Source of the DNA: Triatoma infestans | Taxonomy: Eukaryota; Arthropoda; Insecta; Hemiptera; Reduviidae | Direction: 5' to 3' | Length of the DNA stretch: 64,000 bases | Assembly: GCA_011037195.1 (NCBI GenBank) | Contig: JAAEAF010002588.1 | Location: 62,001-126,000, forward strand | Part shown: positions 35,471 through 47,640 of the stretch, one piece after another | How the letters are laid out: every line of letters begins with the position of its first letter | Position numbering within the stretch: the first letter of the stretch is position 1 | Notes under the pieces: model-generated | Seen by the model: only the letters and a program-made list of their open reading frames with translations | What the model was told of the DNA's origin: nothing | Databases searched by the model: none | Program-made: the position numbers and the translations under genes

Positions 35471-38400
35471 TTTCATCAGCGATATGTACAATTTGAACAT
35501 AACAAAACAGAACATTAATTTAATTGTTAGTTGCATGGAAAGGATTTATTAATGTCTGTTTAGTAAAAAAATAAATAAATGCATAGCAATTATATAATAA
35601 AATAAATCTAAAAAATATGCAAGCACGCTACATGTTCATTATGAAAATATCCCCTTCCCCCTCTAATCATGTGATTAACATATATGAGGACTTGTGTAAA
35701 AAAAAAATAATAAAATAAAAAAAATTTAAAAAATAACCATAACAGACATTGATGAAGGTGAAGAAATATGGTAACGAAATGTTTAATACTTTATAAACAT
35801 TGCGTGAACATTAAGATTCAATTGGACTTTGTCACGTCATCTAATAATCAACACATTACCCTATCGCTCTATCTTTCTCACGTGCTCTCTCTTCATTTTT
35901 TTTTTATTCTGATTTTTTGTTTTGTTTCTCTCCTAACATCATTAACCGTTTTTTTTTTATGAATCTTTAATTTTCAAATTAAGCTAATGAAAATTGTGAG
36001 TATAAATTTGTTAGGAAAAAGTCAAGCATGATTTCTCTTTGGGTCTAAATCCTAATTTCTATCGAATAATTCGGAATTTTTAGCTCAAAAATTAATTATT
36101 CTTAATACTTTACAACAAGGAGAGTTCAGATATGGCATTAGTCCAGGGGACACGCAGGAGATCGAAAAAACTTAAATAAAACCGGCGGAGCTCAGATGCC
36201 ACTCATGAGTTTCTTGAAACCTTTCTATGATTTCTATAGATGCTTATTTAAAAAAAAAAAAAAATAATAATGAAGCTTTCCAAGTAATTAATGGACCGAC
36301 TTTCTTGAAACGATTGTTCTTACTGCCAATGAACTGCTCACTGCCAGCTCAATAGCTTAGATTATAAGTCTGGTGAGTTGACGATAGCCTGTATATTGCT
36401 ACCGTGTTTTGTGCTCTGGTGACACCTTAGTACTGATGGTTCGACTATTGTAAAGATGTTTTGATCTCTTTCGTTTATGCGAGTAACCACTGTCCATAGA
36501 TTATAAAGGCAATGGAGAGCGGATAGTAATGCTCATTTCTAATGGATCCTGTTGAATGTCTTCAAGAGTCGGAAGAGGGTTCCATTTATGTATCGCTAAT
36601 AATTTTGGCACCTACCTTAGTATAGGAGTCTTAAAAAAATAATGCAATTAAATTTTGTTGGAATGTTACGATACAATAAAATGGCATTTCCATACTTACA
36701 GTTGGATTAGCCACATCTGATGTTAAAGTCCCTTGGGAGTTCTCGTCCTAACAGTACAAAAATGAATGAAACCCCTAATTTTCATACTGCAAATAGGCGG
36801 TATGTGTAATTTAATTTCACTTTCTTAGGCGACTATAAACGTTACATAAAAAAAAAATACAGCTATATATAGAAGCCGCATTAGATCTAAATCGCGCTGA
36901 TCAGCTTACGCTCTAACCCAATAATGTAATTATGCGGTTACCTAATAATCCTTCTAACGAATTCTCTTGCATTAGATGTATCCCTCACAAGTTGAGGCGA
37001 GTTGTTCACACAGATTACATCTTCTAAAATACCTTCCACCAGCATCAAATTTATTCTCCGAGGATAAATTCTAATTTGAAAATCTGAAGTCGAGCAGCCA
37101 ATAGCGTCACTTTACTGCATTATGTAAAGATGAATGTATTTAGTAATTGTGTAATATTTATATACCATATTAATTTCTATATAATAGAATTTTATCAAGT
37201 TTTATAGAAAATAACATTTGAATAGTGAAGTTTCATCTTGGTGAAAGAAGAAAGAAGAGGGGGCCGTACTTTAATTAGACTCCAGCTGTCAGTGAGGTAC
37301 CCACGGGCAACCTTCGAGTCTTTTGCTTGGTTTACGTGCCTGCTATTATGAATAGAAAAGCAAGCAGAAAACTGTACAATGCAAACCCACTCACCTCTTT
37401 TCTCTAACGTACACACACACACATACACTCGCGCGTGAACACACAATTCTCCCGCTTTTTGTTTAAAGCCGTTAACAAAGTTAGAACTTTCTGGTAGAAA
37501 ATGTAAAACTGGTAGTAAGAGGGTAAGAGGGTAGGTAAGAGGGTTAACATAATACACGGGTCACATGGTGACTTTATCATGGGTTAGTATTTTTTACTTT
37601 CTCTTATTTCATTTTATATTTTTTTTGTTTTAAATTCATTTAAGCTTACGCTCCTAACCAGCTTAACTTTTCTATCTTATTTATCTTATTAGAATATATT
37701 TTCTGCAAAATTAGATTTGGATGAGGAAATGAATGCATATGGAGGAAAGTCCAACAACTTCCAATAGTTGGTTTCCATTATAGAAAGAAGTATATCTAGG
37801 CAAGGAAGATGAGGTTCAAAGTTAAAGAACTTGAGACAGAATTTCACCCAGAACCCAGCTTTCATTAACAGTGCATAAACCAACACATGGAATACCAATG
37901 ATTAAAATATTATATATTATGAAATAGTTCATAAATACTTATTATTGGTGTTCATTTGATGGAAAGTAAACTATTTTTATAGGTGATATCTAGAAGTTGC
38001 GTTTAATCCACTGGGGTAAGCGGTATTTTAGTATAGTATTGTTCTAGTCACTTAAGTTTTATCAAAATATTTTCCACTTGAATGTTATCCAACTCTCAGA
38101 ACATTATTACATATTATCATGTCCAATTATTAATGTTTCTAAAAGAAATGCAATATTTATGTATTATGCTCTTTCATATTGGGCCGCGCTACGCCAGATA
38201 TTGTCATAATAAATAAGGTATTTCTTCACCGATGTCACAATATACTATTCACTTACAACAAAAAAAAAATATAAATTTTAAGTAGGTATTATATTTATAA
38301 ATTTAAAAATCTAAATATGCACCAAGATTTGAAAGTTATTAATGTAAAACATGCCCCATTAGTTAGTTTGTAGGCACACAAAGTACTAAAACAGTTGTTC

Positions 38401-38740
38401 TATTGAAGGTTTATTACATTTTATCAAGGATTTGAATATTAAGAGTATTTAAAACTTTTTAATAAATTTTACAAAATATGTATATACCTATTATTACTTA
38501 GTTTTTGACAAGTGACTGTTAAATAACAAAATATAGTAAAAATTGAAACAAACAACACTTTATAACTAAACGTGGGGCTACACAATTATATTGCGATGCG
38601 AACATACAGCGTTTTGATCACTTTGCGAAGAACATAACATTAACTTACAAAATAAAATACTTTTAAAACTACCAGCTGGTCATCTAGATTCAAACAATTA
38701 TCTTCAAATGCCACAAGTGAATCGTTAAGTATAATAGTTC
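35471..38740. other. Unassigned AT-rich DNA
   Basis: No gene or element boundary supported. Simple A- and T-rich runs are frequent. The minus-strand frame 37195-37557 has a Cys/Val run from a CA repeat at about 37410-37425 and no domain. Confidence 0.45.
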
Positions 38741-38744
38741 TAGC

Positions 38745-38960
38745 CAAAAGCTAACTTCCATAGATATGAGAGTTTAAAATCCCTAGAGAATCCATTAGAA
38801 TAGATTTTGCCAGAGTAGTCAGTTGTGATACGTCTATCCCGACCTCGCCAAAGAACTTACGGGTAAGAGTAGGAATCGTACCTCTTGGCCCAAAACATAT
38901 GGAATTCCCTTTCAACGTACTCTTCGAGAAACTTTTCTTTATAGAAACCAATAGATTTCT
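38745..38960 (-). pseudogene. Possible retroelement C-terminal fragment
   Basis: The minus-strand frame contains CFGPRGTIPTLTRKFFGE and later LAKSILMDSLGILNSHIYGS. RGTIP followed by a helical segment ending in a His-rich HIYG is a phrase I associate with the end of retrotransposon polyproteins in insects, but I cannot name the clade with confidence. A stop closes it at 38751-38753 and the protein is not continued upstream. Confidence 0.35.
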
Positions 38961-38989
38961 TATAAATATTTTCTTCCTCCCGGTGTACT

Positions 38990-39300
38990 TTATCAGCCTG
39001 GTCTTACAAGCATAGTTATTAGATCTAACGACTTTCTTTAAACTAAGTACGTGAATTACACATGTAAAGAGCTACAACTTTTATTTGAAACATTAATTAA
39101 CCAAATTCCCACTTTGAAGAAATTTGGTAGAGCGGAAGTGCGACTTTACTGAACAGGTTTTTCAGTTTTTTGTGATTTTCTCCATAAAAATGCCGACGGT
39201 GTTAAACACTAATAAGAATTGTAAGTGTGAAGAAAATTTGCCATTTTACAGTAAGAGAAAGTCGTGTGAGTGTTTCACACCAGATTTTTTGTTGTTGTTG
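38990..39300 (+). repeat. DR1 fragment, plus sense
   Basis: aacgactttctttaaactaa, acacatgtaaagagctacaa, gcggaagtgcgactttactg and a closing agtaagagaaagtcgtgtga gtgtttcacacc block at 39250-39282. The last part forms a small gtgtga/tcacac hairpin and doubles as a head variant of DR1. Confidence 0.75.
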
Positions 39301-39316
39301 CGAAAAACTAGATTTT

Positions 39317-40102
39317 AATTGAATAGCTAAATTCTTGCATAGATTTCTATTTTTATAGTACTCTTTCAATACTTTGTGGAGTGCGCTGCCTACATAAAGT
39401 TATGGATAATAGATATAATGTATAGCTACAAACTCCAGCTCTACGAGAAGTATTTTAACTGAATATAAATTATGAAGTCCTTGAAGAAATTTCTGTGGGT
39501 GTTTTAACATCAATTTTATTTTGTTCCACTAGTATAAACGGCCAAATACAAAATGACGGAATTACACAGCATCTTGCATAAATTCTCTTTTGCTTTCTTT
39601 TTCAACAATGCAATGAAAATTCTGAATAATTTCTGCATAGTTCACATTAATTTAGGAATAACTTAATTTTTTGCACTTTTTTTTTTTGTTTTTTAATTTT
39701 TTATTGTAGAATTCGATAACTTATGAAATACCTACGAAGGAAAAATTAGTAAAAAAAAATACTAAACTACATTTTTCATAGAAATAATAGCTATAAAGAA
39801 TTAACCAATCACAGTGTAGAAAAAAGGTGTGAAATGTGGGCGCGGTCAACATGATCACTGTAAATTTTACACCCATATTTCACACCTTCTGTTCTACACC
39901 ATGATTGGCTAATTATTTCTATGAAAAATCTAGTTTAGAGAATTATGCAAGCTGCCGTGTAAGTCTGCCATTTTGTATTTGGCCGGTTATACTAATGGAA
40001 CAACATAAAATTGATATTAAACATCCACAAAAATTTCTCTAAAGAGTTCATAATATTTAGTTAAAAAAATTTTCTTAGATCTGGATGTTTAGCTATTCAT
40101 TA
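39317..40102. mobile_element. Long foldback (hairpin) element
   Basis: The ends are inverted: aattgaatagctaaat at 39317 and, on the minus strand from 40102, aatgaatagctaaa. Inward, gttccactagtataaacggc at about 39525 is matched by its complement near 39985-40005. ggccaaatacaaaatg and aaggtgtgaaat pair likewise. The arms meet at about 39865. The left arm holds about 190 bp of extra sequence not mirrored in the right arm. No coding frame. Class unknown (foldback MITE). Confidence 0.8.
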
Positions 40103-40214
40103 TATTGTCTTTATTTTATGTATGTGGTGTAATCCGCCAAGGATTGAAGTAAGAGTAACTATAAAGATGGAAATCTACGAATGAGCTAATTCAATCAAAA
40201 TATAGTTTCTCATA

Positions 40215-41040
40215 ACAATATAAGATAGATAGATAGATAAACTTTATTGTATAAAGCATACAGCTTGTTACAACTGAGTTGTTAGTATTCATAATAAACT
40301 AGTAGGTAAATAAATAAGTACAATAAGACAAAAACAAATATAAAAAGCAATACTCTTCTTATAAGTAATAAAAATGTAAACCAAAAATAAAATATCTCTT
40401 TTTTCGTTTTTATCCTACTATTTCTTTCATATTTTTTATTTTTTTATACTTATCATTTAATCATTTAATACGGTAGAACGAGCTTTTAAGATTATAGAAA
40501 AATATTTATATAATTTAAATATATTTGTTTTAGTTTGGTTATTTTTAAGGTTAAATATAATTTGTTGAGGTGAATCATTACTATTTATGTTCATTATAGA
40601 TCTTATATTATTATACAAAGAACAATTTAATACAATATGTATGAGATCTTCTTTCTCGTTAAGATTACACAACATGCAAGTTTTTGTAAGATCTATTTTA
40701 TAAATTACATTGTTAATATTAAATTTCATAAAATAATTATTACAAAATCTAAATTCTGCAAAAAATTTAATAAATTTTAAAGGAACATTTAATTCTAGAT
40801 ATTGTTGACAGGTCAAAAAATCTTTAAGCGTGTATGTTGTGTATAACTGTTGTGAGAAACTTGATTTAAACAAACGATCAACATCAGCTGATATTAGTGA
40901 AAATTGGAATAAATTTAAAATATTTTTAAAGTTGTTACTGTTTAGTAAAAGACCCGTTAAATTCTCTAAATTATCGATACATGTTTTAGAAATTACATTT
41001 TTAACCTGAGAAAACCAATTGTAATTTAAACAGCTTTTCT
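40215..41040 (-). mobile_element. 5'-truncated non-LTR element, ORF2 C terminus, (TATC)n tail
   Basis: On the minus strand the frame is open from about 41040 (NYNWFSQVKNVISKTC) through the stretch 40873-40457, longer than the ATG-based frame suggests. It contains TKTCMLCNLNEKEDLIHIVL followed by NC, a C-x2-C-x8-H-x4-C zinc motif typical of LINE C termini. Its stop is followed by about 240 bp of 3' UTR and a tail of tatc units (plus-strand gata repeats at 40226-40241). The frame is uninterrupted over about 190 codons, so this is one of the younger relics. RT and endonuclease are absent. Confidence 0.75.
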
Positions 41041-43158
41041 TATTGTAACAATATAATTATTAGTGCAATTAAACAAATAAATTACAATAAGAAGAAGCGC
41101 TATATATTATATATAATCTATATAATTTAAATATTATATATACAAGATTTCCTAACAATATTGTAAAGAAAGTTAATTTTTCATTTTCCAAGAAATTATA
41201 TTAAAATTGAGCAGATTTTTTTCCTATAACATGAAGAACTCACCATGCCTGGCGGCAGGTTTGTTATAGTCAAAACTTTCTTTTCTTTAATAATATATTA
41301 TGAAATATTTATAATATATTTTACCTAAGTTTGTGCTAATTATAGAAATTAACAGGGTACAATAGAAACTATATTGAAAACGGAATACATGTTAATAGAA
41401 ATTAGAGGGGGGGACTGAGGAAATTTTACGACGGTGAATAACCTGGCACATAGAGATAATCTTCTAATATCACATTTTCCGAAAAACAATTCTCTCAGGA
41501 ATACTTTACGAATAGAATTATATATTATGTTAAATACATGTAAAGTATATATTAAACAATTTCATAAAAATCTTTGGAGATATTTTCAAGCAAAATTCGG
41601 GAAACTGAATAAAATAGAAAAGCTTTCATTAAAATAATATTTCCGGATTATATATTTTGTACATTGTCGTATAATAATATGATTTTTCTCGATTTTCCAT
41701 TTCTAGTTATTCTATTCAAATAACTGTTATTATATTTTATAACCTAATTTATTCAGGGAACTCCATCATGTACTTCCGGTGAAAACTGAGTACCAAAAAT
41801 CTGTCACGCTCGCAATTCTCTTTCTATTTCTAGTTTGTCCAACTTATTTTTTCATTAATATAAAAGCAATTTCTAAAAAGCGTTGAATTTTTTTTTGCGC
41901 TGATTATGGAGAACTTTAAATGTTTATTATGCTTTTAACGAGTAAAGAGAAGCAATTAAATGCATAAATAAATAAAAAAATCGTAAAGTCTTCCGCTGCT
42001 AAGTTAAGTCTTTAACAAACTTATAAAAGAAAAAAAAAAATACTTCTTCTTACAGCAATAAGAGAAAGTAAAAATCTTTAGATCATAGATTAAAGAGTAT
42101 TTGAGGGCATTAACTATATAAATCAGCCCAATAAATTTTTTAAAACTTCCGACACATAAAAAAAGGAAGTAAAATACCCTAATCAATTTCACTAAGAGGT
42201 ATTATTACTCTTTTATTCCAGATTGCTCTATGATGTTGAAAAAAATCGAAGCATATATCATACTTTGTTGTAAGTATGATGAAGAAATGGGGGGAGGTGA
42301 TGGGACATGGTGAAAGCCGAGGTGGTGGTGGGTGTTCAATAATTTAGATTTAGAAACGCCAATAAAATAAGTAAATTGTGGAATACAGGAGGGAAGTGAG
42401 ATTGGTGGTGCCCGCTTTACAGTGAATGATAACTAATGTTAAGGAATTATGGGGAATATAAAGAGAGCCCCGCATATAGGCTGTTTTACTTATATACTAT
42501 TCCCTATAGAAGGGCCCAGGAGAGAATTAGAGCTCTAAGCACGCTGACAGCAGGTTATATATGGGCTAAAGTGGCAAGGGATATATGAACCAGCCTGATC
42601 AACATTGCAAGCCCTTCGAAGAGTGGTTTGTTTAGGCGCAGGCACACAAATAAATTCATACAATACTGTTAACAGGAAATTTGTTTCTGGTAGTATGGCT
42701 TTCGCTCCAGCGTATATTCTTGTTCCAGACGAGAAGGAATGAAGTTTTTAGTTGAATTATATATATATAGAATGTATAGAAGGAGCAAAACTGTAAACGG
42801 GATTAAAGTTAATATACTGGGAGCGACCTCTTTTTTTTTTTCTTTCTAAGGCAGTAAAATGTTTTGTTTATGGTAATGAAAACACAATTGCAACTGGGCA
42901 ATTGTAGATTATATTATTTTGACAACTACTTCCTAGAAAATTACTCTTCTTACTATAAATATTATTTTAAGAAGCACTAAAATACTTCAAATACACCATT
43001 TCTCCACTATTTTCAAAGAGCTATACAACATATTATTTAGAAAACCATTTAAAAATAATTTATTTTTCGTTTTTCTACAAAAAGAAAGAAAAGAGAAACA
43101 ACTGGGGTGAAATATTCACACGACTTTCTCTAACTCCTTTTAATCCAGTTATATATAT
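41041..43158. other. Unassigned DNA with DR1 end fragments
   Basis: DR1 minus-sense end fragments lie at about 41755-41835 (cagggaactccatcatgtac, cttccggtgaaaactgag), 42046-42072 (cttacagcaataagagaaag) and 43100-43150 (tgaaatattcacacgacttt). The stretch 42470-42700 is richer in GC but shows no domain. No gene was supported. Confidence 0.5.
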
Positions 43159-43788
43159 TGTAATGTGTAGACCTTTGGGAAGAAATATAAATTATTTTAG
43201 AATTAAGAGAAATATATTAGTTAATATCTAGGTAATATTGGTTGTTTACTTAGTGTAAGTCCAAGACTGGGTTTTTACGATGGTTGGGAGAAACAATAGG
43301 AACAGTTAGAAGGGTAAAATACCTGTACTACAAGAAAAGGGAATTTCCCTTTCTTTCTCCCGTTAATGGAGGAGGGATCATATATATAGAGAACCTCAAT
43401 TAGGAGAGATCAGAATTGTTGTGGTGAAGAAAACCCTGCTCAGTGGAAATTTATAAAAGAGTGTCGTAGTGTTCGTTATACGAGAGTTAAGGCCCAACCT
43501 TCTGCTTAAATACCCTTTTAATATTGTAAGTTGTACAAATTAATCTAGTTAGTGCTTAAGTATAATTTTATTATTAGTTAAGGAATAAGATTTTATTTGT
43601 AGTCTAAATTGTGTAATTATATGGTATTCTTTTATATGGTTATTTTCTAATTATTTTTATCCTTTAATCAATCCAGATGAACACAGACCTCACGAGATCC
43701 CTTTAGAGAAGAGATAAATTAAAATTTATAATTATTTACTATTCTGAATTTCTATTTTAAAACCCCCCCAATCATACATAACATTACA
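43159..43788 (+). mobile_element. Solo LTR, 630 bp
   Basis: It runs from tgtaatgtgtagacc to acattaca, so it has TG...CA ends inside a short inverted repeat (TGTAATGT/ACATTACA). It is flanked by atat on both sides, although the target is itself TA-rich. A TATA-like catatatatag lies near 43380. Shared with the 57471 copy are gggtttttacga, gggaatttccct, cccaaccttct and cacagacctcacgagatccc. No internal region follows, so it is a recombination remnant of an LTR retrotransposon. Confidence 0.88.
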
Positions 43789-44420
43789 ATATATTAGAAT
43801 GACTGTTGCGCCACACATATATATATATGTATATAAATATTATATGTATATATGATATATATATATATATATATATATAAACTCCCGATTATTCGTGCAT
43901 GAATTTAATTTAATAAAATAATTATATGTACATGTATTTTTTAAAGCATATTTGCTCGCTTTCATGGTTGCGCATTGACCAATGGGAATTCGAGTATAAC
44001 GACATAATAGCAGTTAGAAAAATTCGAACTGATATTTAAAAATATCATTAAAAGATTCCTGCAAACAAACAAAAATCACAGATTTTCTTACTAATAATGA
44101 GCATTAAACATGTTAAAATAATTGCCTGCCTTAGAAATGTATAATATGCTGTATTTTAGAAATAAATAATTATAACAGTTCGGATTATCCGTGTTTTAAA
44201 TTATCCCTGCCGCCTCTCCCCACCAGTAGCCCGGATAGATAATTGGGCGTTTACTGTATATGTTGGTGTGTATTTACTTAATATTGGAGATATTAGAGAA
44301 ATATAAAAAAAAAAGAAAAAAAAGAGAGAAAGTAAAAATCAGTGAAACTTCTGTATGGTTAGTTGACGTAATCTTTGTGATAGCATCTCATGTTGAGATC
44401 AAAATTGAATAACATTTTTA
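43789..44420. other. Unassigned DNA with a TA microsatellite
   Basis: TA-rich tracts at 43817-43832 and 43854-43880; otherwise no signal before the MITE edge at 44421. Confidence 0.5.
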
Positions 44421-45762
44421 GGTTTGTTCTTGCAACGAGTTTGTGACAGTCCCTGACGGTTTGCGAATCGGTTTCACTGCGCATGCTCCATCTTGCCCAG
44501 TTGGAAACTGTTGGAAACTTAACCTGCAAGAACGCTTTATGATCAGTATTGCATCGTGATGGTTATAAAGCATTCAGGAAAAAATAGTTATACAGTCATT
44601 AGCTCCCAAATATACCTTTATTAAAACAATCTAATAAACAACACATAATCTATGTACTAAAAAGGAATATTGGCCAAGACAGACGGAGAAGCAGAATTGT
44701 TAGGTCGCGGCACCTTTGAAAGCTAAACTCCGCTTCGCCTTTATTGCCCTTTTTATTATCCCACTACTGCTAATCCCTTGCCATTTCCAAACTATAATTT
44801 TCTGTTTCTTCCTTTCAGCTTCCGCCGCGTTCTCACGCTTCCCCGCATTTTTCCCTCTCTTTCTATCGGTGGTGGGATTGCGGCACTTTTATCTCTCGGA
44901 ATTCGCGCTTATTTCAGTTTCCCACACCCTTCAAACATTCTTTATTCCTCAAATTTACTTCACTTCACTTCTGAATCTCGCCTGGTTAACAGTGTTTTGT
45001 GCCGTTCTCTTCTCTGTCGCCCATCTAGTTAACCTCAGTTTTACCGCTTCTTCTTCTGTGGCGTAGTGTTAATTTCGCCTTATAAACTTTGTGTCCCCTT
45101 ATACGCGCCTATTAGCCGTGGTAATTATTAACTTGACTTTTCGGTAATTACCAAGACTCATCCCTCCGCGCCAGCATCTTCACGAGGCTATCTCATTGCA
45201 CGTTAGTGGACTCGCCAGCACCTGCCGCTTCAACCACGGCATCATACGCTCTTCACTGCGCATGTCCACCTTGAAGAAGCATTCTAATCCTTCTACGCTC
45301 ACCTGAGTTTCTTTCCTTCGACACGCGCGCGCACACACACACACACACGTCCCCTCCTCCTTTCCCACTCCGCCATTCGTCTCATCAAGCCTGCGTCTAT
45401 TCATCACTCAACGTTACCAAGGGGTAAGCCTCGTCTTTATTGTTTAACATTATTATTCATTTTTTTGTGCTTTTGCCACTATTCGCCATCTCGCCTTGGG
45501 TGTCCGCCGCGCAGACAAGAATAATAAATAATTTAATGCGTAAAACTGCTTTACGCATGGTTCGGGCTGCCAGTTTGAAATCGGTTGGCGCTTTGAGCTC
45601 TGACTGCTATGATAGTTTCCAAACGGTTTGCAGACGGTTTGAGAAACAGCACGAACACATTACTCTGAGTTGGAAACCGTTTGAGTTTAAGAAATCGCTG
45701 CACGAAGAGCCATTTCTCTGTACCATGCTCCTGACGGTTTAGAACTGCTGCCGAACAAACTT
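44421..45762 (+). mobile_element. MITE family M1, long copy carrying an 834-bp insert
   Basis: The left end ggtttgttcttgcaacgag and the right end (minus strand from about 45760, gtttgttcggcagcag) are inverted repeats. ttta occurs at 44417-44420 and 45763-45766, a likely 4-bp target duplication. The outer parts match the 479-bp copy at 62003 in reverse orientation: cctgacggtttgc, actgcgcatgctcc, acttaacctgcaagaacgct and gttggcgctttgagctc. Between about 44697 and 45530 it carries extra DNA that the short copy lacks. No transposase is seen. Confidence 0.88.
44697..45530 (+). other. GC-richer, exon-like segment captured in MITE M1
   Basis: This 834-bp segment has clearly higher GC and CpG than the window. 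It contains two overlapping open frames (44716-45066 and 44778-45032); the first starts with a hydrophobic stretch (FAFIALFIIPLLLIPCHF) that could mimic a signal peptide. A CA microsatellite lies at about 45330-45349. A sequence ccaaggggtaagc near 45416 looks like a 5' splice site. It could be a copied promoter/5' exon of a host gene or another nested element. No domain was recognised, so no function is claimed. Confidence 0.5.
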
Positions 45763-45766
45763 TTTA

Positions 45767-47200
45767 AAATTTTGCAATTTTTCTCTCACAACAGAAAGGA
45801 GAAAATAGGAAACCTTATTAAAAAACCGGTCCTTGAAACTGAAAATTAATTCTATCTGACTTGTTGAATCTTAAAATTCACTTACTCTTTTTACAATAAA
45901 TAATATTTTCAAGTGCGAAGTACAAGTCGCCCTAGGCCTAAGTTATATATAAAAATAAAAATAAAAACTGTCCAATGCTCATTAGAATGAATTTAAAACT
46001 TATTTTCTTTTCAAAGATAAAATAAAAAAGTTAAGAAATAAAGGACTACACAGTATTTTTTAATAAAAAGTGACAAACTACTCAGTAAAGTGGAGTTCAA
46101 AGCAAATAATCTCGGGAACAGATCTCAGGTTTCCAGGGAATTATAGGCGAAGTGAAGTATAAATATAAATAGAAGCAAATAATCAACGAATAGGCCAAAA
46201 AAGAGAAGGAGAAACTGGCTATCACTAGATTTAGTTCTTGTAAGAACTACATTAAATTACGTAAAGATTTATATATATAGTGGGTAGAATATAATATTCA
46301 TGTAATAAATAACAGTCTTTTGTTTTAGAATGTTAAATGGAATCGTAACAACATTAAGATGGGAAGCAGTGTGATAGCTATCTTAAGAGATGTGTTAAAA
46401 GGTAATTAACACCTACTCAAAGGGACGCTCACCCCATTCACTAAATGGTTAAACAATTCTCCGCTTGAAATGTGTGAAACACGGTCGTACATACACCCAC
46501 CGCACTTAGGTTTGTGAGAAGAATAATAATGTAACATAATAAGCTACAAAAAGAGTAAAACTAATGTTTTTGTTCCAGATAGTAAAAACGGGCAGGATGA
46601 GGAAAGGAGGACGGACTTTAAGTAAAAGAAACAATGGTAGCAGCTAATACTATTAAACAATGGTTATTACAGTGAAGAAAGAAAAACTCTGGATTGAAGT
46701 ACAATAAAAGAAATAAATAAATATGCCGTAAGAAGTGGGAGATAAGAAATGAACAAGGAAACTGTACAGTACAAAGAACTGTAGTTGGTACCGCCTTCCC
46801 CCTCTACTTACTTTTCAAACATTTCACCCATCCAACAATAACAGTAAAAACATATAGGATAACAGAGTTAGATATAAAAGAGGAAAGAATTGGTAACTAT
46901 TGTTTGTAAAACAAAGTGCAACAATCAGTTCTTTTTTGTGGACAAGTTGTAATAAGGCTGAAGGAAAGTTAATTTATAAGTTTTTCTTTCAGCTTCAAAA
47001 AATAATTTTGTACTTTAATTGGTAATCAAAGGCTCTTCATTCCCTAAATGGCTCGCTTCACAATCTAAATTTTTTTTTCAATTTAGAAAACTGCCATTAT
47101 ATTAAACATTCAAATTGATAAAATTAATCGTTTGTTATTAACATAACTTTCATCTAATGATAAATTTAGCAAAAACGGCACAGCATAATAAAACACTCGG
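45767..47200. other. Unassigned AT-rich DNA
   Basis: No open frame with a domain and no element boundary seen. Confidence 0.5.
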
Positions 47201-47209
47201 AATAGCGGC

Positions 47210-47640
47210 AGTCGCTAAAGTTAAACAGTTATTGTATAATGGAAGTTCGAATTCATGGAAGGCTGTGATATTCTCTTTGATTCTATAATTAGTTCCGTCT
47301 TATTGTGCGGCGTTGAGAAATGGTCTCACATACTAATATTTTGGAGAAAGTACAAAGTTCTTTAAATCACTTCTTTGGCTTCCAAAATCTGAAACCAGGA
47401 AATTTGGTGCGTCATAGCATTTGGAACTTCAAATATTTAAAAAAAAAATTATGATTAATCGTATTCCGAAATTGTGATTTAACGGGCTTCGAACTTTAAT
47501 AATTCTCAACAAACCCTATTTAAATGGTGTTGGTTTTTAAACAACTCATTAGAAAAAATAGGTGCAATAAGGGGTGTGAGACTCCCAAGACAATAGTGCC
47601 CTTACTAGAAATAAAAATAACATAGTCGATGCTTTTAAAT
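47210..47640 (+). pseudogene. RT C-terminal relic of a non-LTR element
   Basis: Reading with frameshifts, phrases are FDSIISSVLLCGVEKW, then LEKVQSSLNHFFGFQNLKPG and NLVRHSIWNFKYL. These match the order seen after the RT thumb in many insect LINEs (a YG-type VLLYGVE phrase, then LEKVQ.SF....GLP..TPG and VR.E.G). The catalytic part is absent and stops are frequent. The fragment is old. Confidence 0.6.

Noticed and set aside
40226..40241. gata repeat as a regulatory cluster
   Set aside because: It is better explained as the simple-repeat tail of the adjacent minus-strand non-LTR element.
44716..45066. 116-aa frame with a hydrophobic start, possibly secreted
   Set aside because: It overlaps a second frame of similar length, lies inside a MITE insert and has no recognisable domain; described under the insert only.
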